From positions 141,412,429-141,476,428 of the forward strand of contig OY821519.1 in assembly GCA_963682025.1 (NCBI GenBank): a stretch of 64,000 bases of DNA. The letters are read 5' to 3'. The notes below the pieces were generated by a model that made no database searches, was not told the DNA's origin, and worked only from the letters and a program-made list of their open reading frames with translations. A program made the translations under genes and the position numbers. How positions within the stretch are numbered: the first letter of the stretch is position 1; each line of letters opens with the position of its first letter. Positions 57,084-64,000 of this stretch are shown piece after piece. The stretch is from Cordilura impudica. Lineage: Eukaryota > Arthropoda > Insecta > Diptera > Scathophagidae.

Positions 57084-58195
57084 CACAGTGAGTTCGATGG
57101 TACCTAAAATGGCGATAAATTCAAGGAAGCCATAGTTTTAAAGTATTATAATTTTTGAGTGATAAATCATCGTAATTACACAATAATACAGCACTTAAGA
57201 AATATAATTGTAAATGAGTAGACATTGCATAATTTTGGTCTTAAAATACGCCGCTAACGCTAAATGTGAGTTTAGCAAAAACAAATTGTATTTTGCAAAA
57301 CAAAAACAAACACTAATATTGTAGTATGCAATGTGTACTCATATACAAACATATTTGTTTCAAAGTTGTTTTATACTTTAGAGTGTTATATTGGAAAACG
57401 CATAAATAGTACCAACTCTTTGCTTGAATTCTCATTAGTTTCATTTCAGAAAAGCTATATAAATTTAACTTTTTACCAAACAAATTATCTACTGCTTTTG
57501 GTTACTAATGAGGGTTAGTGACTCCATCTGAAACAGTTATATAAACTGTCATGCAGAAGATATATATAAAAATATATTAATTAATTAATTTCTAACTCAA
57601 TAATTATTGGTGGAATCTTTGTTTTTATTTTATTTTTTTAATAAAAAAAATATTAAAATAATTGTGTTACTCTGCATTATCAAATGATAATCCTCATTAT
57701 CATCATTATATTCATAACCATTATCATAATCTTTATCATCATCACTATCTTCATTGCTATTATCATCATCTTCTTTATAACCATCTTCATTATCATCATC
57801 TTTAGTATAATTTTCATCAGAAATATTTGGCAAAACCAATTACTCCTATTCTGAATTTAATATATTATAATTATTTTCTGCTCATGCTAGATATAAATGG
57901 GTCAAAACTTGAAAATAACTGCATTGGATTTTTCTCGGCTGCATTTGCCAGCAAAGTGATCTTTATAGTTTTTAAAATCTTTGTTTCTTGCTTCTTGAGC
58001 CTCTTCCAAAAGTTCTCCAATTGGTAAAAGTGCGTGCTGTATAATATTTGGCTGATCAACAATCCAACCAGATCTTTCTCGAAACTATTTTTGGATACGT
58101 AATTTTGTCTCAGCAACAATTTTGTTTGTCTTCTTAGGACGTGAGCAAAAATTCGTGAACGTGCATAACTGTTTGTGAACTTAATTGAATGCAAT
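57084..58195 (-). pseudogene. Transib relic (T6) with a CACAGTG end
   Basis: CACAGTGAGTTCGATGG at 57084 is a plausible left terminus. Minus-strand frames at 57880-58110 read FRERSGWIVDQPN (compare FKKELGLNVDK in T3), then LPIGELLEEAQEARNK around the catalytic-Glu position, joined by an internal deletion that removes the zinc histidines. FSSFDPFISSM follows. An ATC-type microsatellite (about 57690-57815) encodes an Asp/Glu-rich tail. The right end is missing. Confidence 0.65.
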
Positions 58196-58588
58196 TTATT
58201 CCCTTGAATTTTGCTAAATGTATTTTAAACATTTTTACATACATCTCTAAAAACAAAACAATATGCATCAACAAAAACCGTAGCAGAAATACCAAAAAAG
58301 ACAATATTGTAAATACAAATACAAAAACACACTAACATAAAAGAAAGGCTACGCATTGTCTCGGCTTTTTTTTGTGAATACAAAATGAAATCTTATACTT
58401 TTTTAAAAGTATAACTAACTTAATCAGCCCAATTCTAATCAGCCCAATTTCTCACTTTATCTTTTTCTCCTATTATGAATAAGAATTCCTTCGAAAAAAG
58501 AATTCGAAAAAAGCAGTTATTCTCAATGCACTTGAATATGGTTTTTCCCTAAAAAAAAATTCACTTGTAAAACAGACGGGAGTTTACA

Positions 58589-58612
58589 TCTATAATATTA
58601 ATAGGCTAGGCC
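58589..58612 (+). repeat. Helitron-like 5'-end fragment
   Basis: TCTATAATATTAATAGGCTA after an A, then a break into unrelated sequence. Confidence 0.6.
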
Positions 58613-58932
58613 TATTAAAATTTTAATACTAATGGTGTTTTCCTTTCGGAAAAAAATTGTTCACTTTATAATATTACATTTTTATAATGTTTGCCTCACC
58701 CATTTAAGATGTTGCATTTTTAATGGTCAGAATAGAACGTAAAATTACAACTTTGCAATATTTTTTTAATGAACAGCTGATTTTCTTGACGTTTTCATTC
58801 TTGGACATCAAAAAAGAGAAAATAAATATAAAAGGACATTGATATTTTCCATATTAATAATTTATTTTAAACAAAACAATAAAAATTACGATTTTCCTTA
58901 CTTTTTTTTTTGTTTCTTCACACAAATACACA
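58613..58932. other. AT-rich spacer
   Basis: Nothing recognised. Confidence 0.4.
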
Positions 58933-60601
58933 TACACTCCTTGTCACTTGAATAGGACACCCCCTAAGTGTGTTTGCGATCACCCACTGCTCCCAAACCA
59001 ATGATAATAGACTTTTTTTTTTTTTAATTAAAGATCATTTAATTGCTTTGTCTTAACCAGCAGGAATTCTTCATGGTAAAGCTTTAATCAGTAACAAAAA
59101 ATTCTTAAACTCAATCCGTCAAATTCAGGGGCTCAAATTTCGCGTCACTTGAATAGGACAGTTAAACAAAAAAAAAAAAAACACATTTCAGAGATCTCAG
59201 ATTATTTTTAACATAAAAATGACTTAAATATAGGATAATAGGTTTAATTTAGAAGAAAAAAAAATTGTTTTAATAATGCGTCCAGCCACCTTGATGTTCC
59301 TAAACTTTAGTCATCCGTTTTGGAAGAGATTGATACAAGCTAGCCAAGTAATTTAATGAAATCGAGTCCCAAGCTAATTCGATTGCTGTAACTAGTTCGG
59401 GTACACTCGAATATTGCTTTCCTGCGCCATATATTTCACGTGTCAGCCATCCCCAAACATTTTCGATTATATTTAAATCGGGTGAGTATGGCGGCCAGCT
59501 TAAGAGGTCCACATTTTGGCTCTGTATATAAGATTTTACGACCCGAGCTGTATGTGTCGGCGCATTATCTTGTTGATATATCCATGGGAGAGGCCCGAAA
59601 AGGTTTTGAAAATATGGAAACGCCTCTTTTAATATTTCTTTGTAGCACAAAGCATTCATCGTTGATGACATAAATTTTAGTTTGCAGGTGCCATAATAGG
59701 AAATGGCCCCCCACACCATAACACCTCCAGCTCGGCTATGCAGACGGTCCAAATGATGGGGTTCCTTGCGGAGATCATGGAAATAGTAACTATAACCATC
59801 TGGGCCTTCTAAATTAAACTTTTTTTCGTCTGAGAAGACCACTTTATGCCACTGAAAGGTCCAGGCCACATGTTTGCGACAAAAATTGAGGCGTTGCGCT
59901 TTTCTTGCCGGGTTAAGGGGAGGCTTCTTCTTTATTTTTAACCTCTTTAGGTGTTTAGCCTTCATAATAACGCGATGGACAGTGGATAACTAGCATTTAC
60001 ATCACATTTTGCACGAATTTTCGCCACAGAGTCGTGAGAATTTGACGCTTTTCTTAATATGAGGCGTCTTTCCGATTCGGTGAGCACACTGCACGTGCGG
60101 CCTTTCATATTTTTTCCATATTCAGACTCATTACTTAAGAATCCCGATATGACATGTCGGCTCCTGTTGATTTTTTTTTTGGCTATTTTTGGAATTGATA
60201 GGCCAGAGTCCTTGTATGCCTTTATTTTTGCTTTTTCCTCTTCAGATAAGGCTTTTCCTCGACCCATTTGAACTTTATATTAAAGACAATAGCCGAAAAT
60301 CACAAACAAATTCGATCAGCGAAAACTCCGTGAGCACGTGCCGAAGTAGACGATCAAACAAAACGCATGTTCTATTCAAGTGACACAAAAATACTGACTC
60401 AATTTCAAGCGAATTCCAACATAAAACAAGAAAAAAAATATAACGGTTCTTTGCCACAACTTGCAGCTTGTTGCTGAGAGAGATAAATAATTGCACAAAG
60501 AGAACGTGCAAAAATTGAGTTATTTTATCATTTCGCTTTTGAGTTAGAGGCAATTGAAAAAAGAGTGTACTGGGTGTCCTATTCAAGTGACAAGGAGTGT
60601 A
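58933..60601 (-). mobile_element. Full-length Tc1-like transposon with IR/DR ends
   Basis: TA at 58933-58934 and 60600-60601. The outer inverted repeat is CACTCCTTGTCACTTGAATA..., about 28 bp at both ends. A second pair of sites carrying GTCACTTGAATAGRAC lies about 195 bp inward on each side (about 59143-59160 and 60369-60387), in the same orientation as its outer partner. Two transposase-binding-like repeats per end is the IR/DR arrangement known from Sleeping Beauty and Minos-like elements. The element is 1669 bp and the gene has a single frameshift. Confidence 0.9.
59300..60267 (-). pseudogene. Tc1-like DD34E transposase, one frameshift
   Basis: The ATG at 60265-60267 opens MGRGKALSEEEKAKIKAYKD with the first helix-turn-helix (SIPKIAKKKINRSRHVISGF). 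A second follows around ESERRLILRKASNSHDSVAK. Near 59985 a one-base shift moves the frame to the 59300-59965 segment. That segment holds VVFSDEKKFNLEG (first Asp), GVMVWGAISYYGT, IYQQDNAPTHTARV (second Asp) and SPDLNIIENVWGWL (Glu), with exactly 34 residues between the last two. The C-terminus SLYQSLPKRMTKV is complete. Apart from the shift the protein looks full length, so inactivation is recent. Confidence 0.9.
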
Positions 60602-60868
60602 TATAATCAAAACAAATGTCAGCTATTTTATCGTGCGATTCTCCCCTTCTGAGTTTTTAGAGTGCGTAAAATTCACCTTTTCCACATTTTACAGTGTGAC
60701 AATTTTAGAAAAGAACACATTACCCTTTCGCAAGTTTGACTTTTTTTTGGAAAAGAACACAAGAATAGAAAAAAAGTGTGAAGTGGGAAAAACGTGTAAC
60801 ATTTTTGCCAGAAAAGAAAACACCATTAGTAATTTGATTTGAAACATCCAGATTTAAAAAATAAGATA
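60602..60868. other. Spacer, possible 5' part of the hAT element
   Basis: No clear inverted-repeat partner for the hAT 3' end was found here. Confidence 0.35.
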
Positions 60869-62315
60869 ATGGATTATTTTAAAACTAAATTACAGGAATT
60901 AAATCATTCAAAAAAAATGCTTTCGTACTTCAGCAGCATTAGTGAAAAGCAGCATTAGTGTGGTAAACCACACACCATTGGAGAGTCATTAGTACTTCCA
61001 GCGATAAAAGATGTTGTTGGAGTTAAGTATAGATAAAAAAGCTTGAAAGAAGTTGGTTCAATTCCACTTTCGAATAACACAGTTTCTCGTAGAATTGATG
61101 AAATGTCCGAATGGGTAGAAAATCAGCTTTTCCATAGAATTCAGGTTAGTAGACTTTTTGCGCTGCAACTGGATGAATCAACGGTTACAACGGTACAAGG
61201 TTTATCCCAGCTAATAGTTTTCATTCGTTTTATATGGAACAAAGAGATTTTTGAAGACATATAATTTTGTGACATATTATTTGCGGAACTGGTGAAATAG
61301 TTTTCGATACGCTTGACAATTATATAAAACTAAAAAAACTTGATTGGAAAAACTGCGTCGGAATATGTAACGACGGTGCACGAGCAATGCGTGGTAAAAA
61401 CAATGGAGCTGTGACACGCTGTCTTCAAAAATGTCCAAATGCAACATGGACTCACTGCAATATTCATAGAGAAGCGTTAGTATTCAAAAATATACCAAAA
61501 AGTCTCAATACTGTTTTGACGACTGCAATAAATATTGTAAATTTTATCAAGAGCAAACCATTACAATCACGTTTATTCCAAAAACTCTGCTAAGAAACGG
61601 GAAGTTTACATAAATCTCTACTTCACTGGCTATCGAGGTGTAAAGTCCTGACAAGACTTCTTGAACTTCGCGAAGAAGCTGCAATATATTTAAATAAATA
61701 TAAACAAAATGAGTATACAACAGCTTTGCGTGATATTAAATACTGACTTAGCAGATATATTTTCGAAATTGAACGAATGGAACTGATATATTTTCGGTTC
61801 ATAGTAAAATTAGAGCTTTTACAAAAAAACATGATACATTTGATACATTTCAAACTTTTATTTTGAAAATGAAGAACACCAGATAATGATTTAATTTCTT
61901 TAATAATTGAACATTTGGACAGAAGAAGAAATGAAAATTTTTGAGAAATATGCATGGGTTATGAATCCATTTCAAAGTGATTTAGCTGCCGGTATATCGA
62001 AAAAAGCGGGCGAGAAGTTGATTGAGTTGCATGAAGATGTGCTGCAAAATTGAATTTTAACCGTACAAAATTGTTACAGTTTTGGTTGTAAGTGCAAACA
62101 CACATCCTACTCTACACACTGCAGCGGTAAGAACATTACTTCCTTTCACAACGTCATAGATATGCGAAGTTGGATTTTCGGTAATGATTTCAATAAAAAA
62201 TAAATATCGAAACAAGTTACAGTTGTCAAACTCACTTCGCCTGAAAATAACAAACACAAAAGTAGATGTTAAAGCTGTTATTGAAAAAAATAAAAAACAA
62301 GCTCATTCATCTTAA
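60869..62315 (+). pseudogene. hAT-superfamily transposase relic (ZBED5-like group)
   Basis: Starts MDYFKTKLQELNHSKKMLSY near 60869 and, across stops, gives KPHTIGESLVLPAIKDVVG and IPLSNNTVSRRIDEMSEWVE. The RNase-H fold begins FALQLDESTVTTVQGLSQLI (first Asp) and includes NCVGICNDGARAMRGK (second Asp) and ATWTHCNIHREALVFK, the hAT Cx2H-like motif. Then come IVNFIKSKPLQSRLFQKLC, KVLTRLLELREEA and a C-terminal dimerisation-like tail (CEVGFSVMISIKNKYRN) ending near 62313. The BED zinc finger is absent. More than six stops or shifts. Confidence 0.82.
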
Positions 62316-62430
62316 GTATCCTAATTTTTTTAATAATATAAATTAAAGTTTTTATGTCTTTCATTTGTTTTTTTTATAGGTGGGTCGTGAAAAAATATAT
62401 GGTTTTAATAGTGCGTCTCGACTGGTAAAA

Positions 62431-62447
62431 GTGTGGGAACCCCTGGG
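62431..62447. repeat. Putative hAT 3' terminal repeat
   Basis: GTGTGGGAACCCCTGGG is, on the minus strand, a CCCAGGGGTTCCCACAC terminus as found at ends of several hAT families. It lies about 120 bp downstream of the transposase stop. Confidence 0.5.
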
Positions 62448-62448
62448 C

Positions 62449-62795
62449 TAGTCGATTTCTTGTTGCCGATGTTTTGTTCTACCGTTTTATCCCGATTTTG
62501 ACCAAATGTATATTATTTGCAAGGTTTTTTTTAGCTGTTCTCCAGATTTACAGATTTTTAAATAGTTTCCTTTATTTTGAGTAAATTGCAGTTAAAGTTG
62601 CTACTAACACATACATAAAATTATATATATGCTATGTGTGTGTTTATTAAATTTGTTAATGTGTTTGTTAATGAGTTTTTTTATCTTCATTCACAATAAT
62701 AATTAAACAAAAAAGTGTGGGTTTGTGAATTGGCTATGTTGAGAAATAAAGTTGCCTAGAAATTGCACTCGAATTTCGAGCGCTGGAATTGCTAG
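62449..62795 (+). mobile_element. Helitron-like element lacking the 5' head
   Basis: Starts at GCTAGTCGATTTCTTGTTG, directly after the hAT end. It continues with the shared body and ends with the hairpin CTCGAATTTCGAG and GCGCTGGAATTGCTAG before a T. The first 15 or so bases of the family are missing. Confidence 0.75.
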
Positions 62796-62925
62796 TAAGA
62801 ATGTAAGTAGTATTTTGATAAAGCAAAATTTAAATATAAAATATAAATATTTTATTGTTATTGTGGGTCGAAGACCACAAATAAAGCCCAACTTCAATTT
62901 TTGTTAACTTTAATAGAAGCTAGTT

Positions 62926-63081
62926 CAGGCAATGATTGCGCTTTCCATAGATTCGTCCCGCAATTGTTTTCTAGCAATCCTTTGGTTATTTCGTTGTTGT
63001 TGTTCTACAACACCAATTTGCTCCACAAGAGCTCGAATTTTTGATTTAACGTTTCTTTCAAATAATTTTATTTGCGTTTGC
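62926..63081 (-). CDS. Unrecognised coiled-coil-like terminal exon candidate
   Basis: A minus-strand frame with about 50 codons reads LFERNVKSKIRALVEQIGVV, then a Gln/Arg-rich stretch and a stop. Hydrophobic spacing and charge fit a coiled coil, and its base composition is less AT-skewed than the surroundings. A pyrimidine-rich stretch lies upstream (63082-63105), but I see no clear AG acceptor. It could be the last exon of an element or host gene. Confidence 0.3.
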
Positions 63082-63397
63082 ACAAAAAAAAGAAAAGAAA
63101 ATTAATTGTGAATAAGCAAACCAACTGGCTTCGAAATTTGACGATGCCAATTATTAATTTTCTTGTCCACGCGGAATTTATAATTGAGGGTTTTTCTCAA
63201 CAAAAATTTTTTCCGTAAGAAGGAAATTGCCTGAATTGCCATTTATTAAAAATATTTACACATAATTTTTATAAACAAAAATGTATTTACTATATACCAA
63301 AATATCTTAAGTTGAAGGTACATTCATAAAAGTTTTACTTTTGAAAAATTTAATGGAAAAAACTAGTGATGCAGAAATTTATCTACTTTAATACAAA
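63082..63397. other. AT-rich spacer
   Basis: Nothing recognised. Confidence 0.35.
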
Positions 63398-63775
63398 CTA
63401 TCAGATTCCAGCCCTCGAAATTCGAGCGCAAATTCTAGGAAATTTTATTTTTTCATTAAATAAAGACCCTAAAAGTATGCTAACCAATTATAGCTAATTC
63501 ACAAATCAACACAAAAAAACAAACTCATTTTTATTACAAACACATTAACAAATTTAATAAACATACACATAGCATTGTTTAATTTTATGTATGTATTAGT
63601 AGCAACTTTAAATGCAATTTACTCAAAATAAGGGAAAAAATTTAAAAATCTGTAAATCTGCAAAACGGCTAAAAAGAAATACCTATCAAATCATGTATAC
63701 TTGGTCAAAATCGGGATAAAACGGTAGAACAAAACATCAGTCACAAGAAATCGCCTAGCCTCTTAATATTATAGA
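63398..63775 (-). mobile_element. Helitron-like short element
   Basis: The minus strand begins TCTATAATATTAAGAGGCTA. It ends with the hairpin CTCGAATTTCGAG, then GGCTGGAATCTGATAG, a mutated CTAG. T follows the 5' end on the plus strand (63776). Confidence 0.78.
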
Positions 63776-64000
63776 TTTCAACTAATCGCCACTTTGGTTA
63801 AAAATTAACCAAAGACAGCACATTCTAAGCTTTATTGATCTATAACTCATAAAATAACAGTTTAAGGCGATTAGTGGACATTTATTTAGAATAGGAAGAT
63901 AAAAAAAAATTTCCATTCACACTTTTGACCTCAATGTGACCTTTAACAGTTCTTTCAGAAGTCAAAGTCAAAATTTGTCATATCATTTTTGTAATGGCTG
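63776..64000. other. Terminal spacer
   Basis: Nothing recognised up to the window edge. Confidence 0.4.

Noticed and set aside
57630..57839. 69-codon Asp/Glu-rich frame
   Set aside because: Produced by an ATC-type microsatellite; retained only as part of the Transib T6 relic, not as an independent gene.

Overview
This window looks like intergenic or intronic heterochromatin-like DNA from an insect, most likely a brachyceran (perhaps calyptrate) fly. The DNA is visibly very AT-rich and no host gene could be recognised. Nearly every protein-like stretch is a transposase or reverse transcriptase, and the mixture (mariner, Tc1-like, Transib, Harbinger-type MITEs, Helitron-like short elements, jockey-like LINEs, a tRNA-derived SINE, hAT) fits a fly genome. 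The species assignment is inference; no sequence search was possible.

Layout. 0-6 kb: a full-length mariner-type element of the DUF4817 group with an uninterrupted 361-codon transposase (445-1754), two head-to-head mariner relics (1.9-3.5 kb), a dispersed repeat called R1 here (4223-5021) and a Transib scrap. 7-11 kb: a jockey-like LINE fragment lying between inverted repeats, then R1 and R2 repeats. 12.5-15.3 kb: a complete but decayed Transib with 31-bp terminal inverted repeats and a CAATG duplication, inserted in a Tc1-like transposase gene. 15.7-28.4 kb: Helitron-like elements, three MITEs, a second LINE copy and two mariner relics. 29.6-37.2 kb: Tc1-like relics, a mariner nested in another mariner, and a foldback element with long arms. 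38.6-41.1 kb: two mariner elements 11 bp apart and a Tc1 scrap. 42.3-45.5 kb: the best Transib copy, with an RSS-heptamer-identical end, a CGTCG target duplication, all recognisable catalytic and zinc-ligand residues, and one in-frame stop. 45.9-49.6 kb: a second LINE family, a mariner scrap and a SINE. 50-58.2 kb: an R1 copy and three more Transib loci. 58.9-60.6 kb: a full-length Tc1-like element with IR/DR ends and a single frameshift. 60.9-62.4 kb: a hAT relic. 62.4-63.8 kb: two more Helitron-like copies.

The strongest theme is RAG1-related biology. Six loci in 64 kb encode pieces of Transib transposase, the family from which the vertebrate V(D)J recombinase core is thought to derive. Three have recognisable ends, and two of those begin with CACAGTG. 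The DDE residues and the CxxC/HxxxxH zinc ligands align by spacing with RAG1. A second theme is nesting: at least two insertions can be read from intact protein motifs across the empty site. There are also at least nine Helitron-like short elements that share one 5' end, one 3' hairpin and insertion between A and T.

No host coding gene, rRNA, tRNA gene, CRISPR array or operon is supported.
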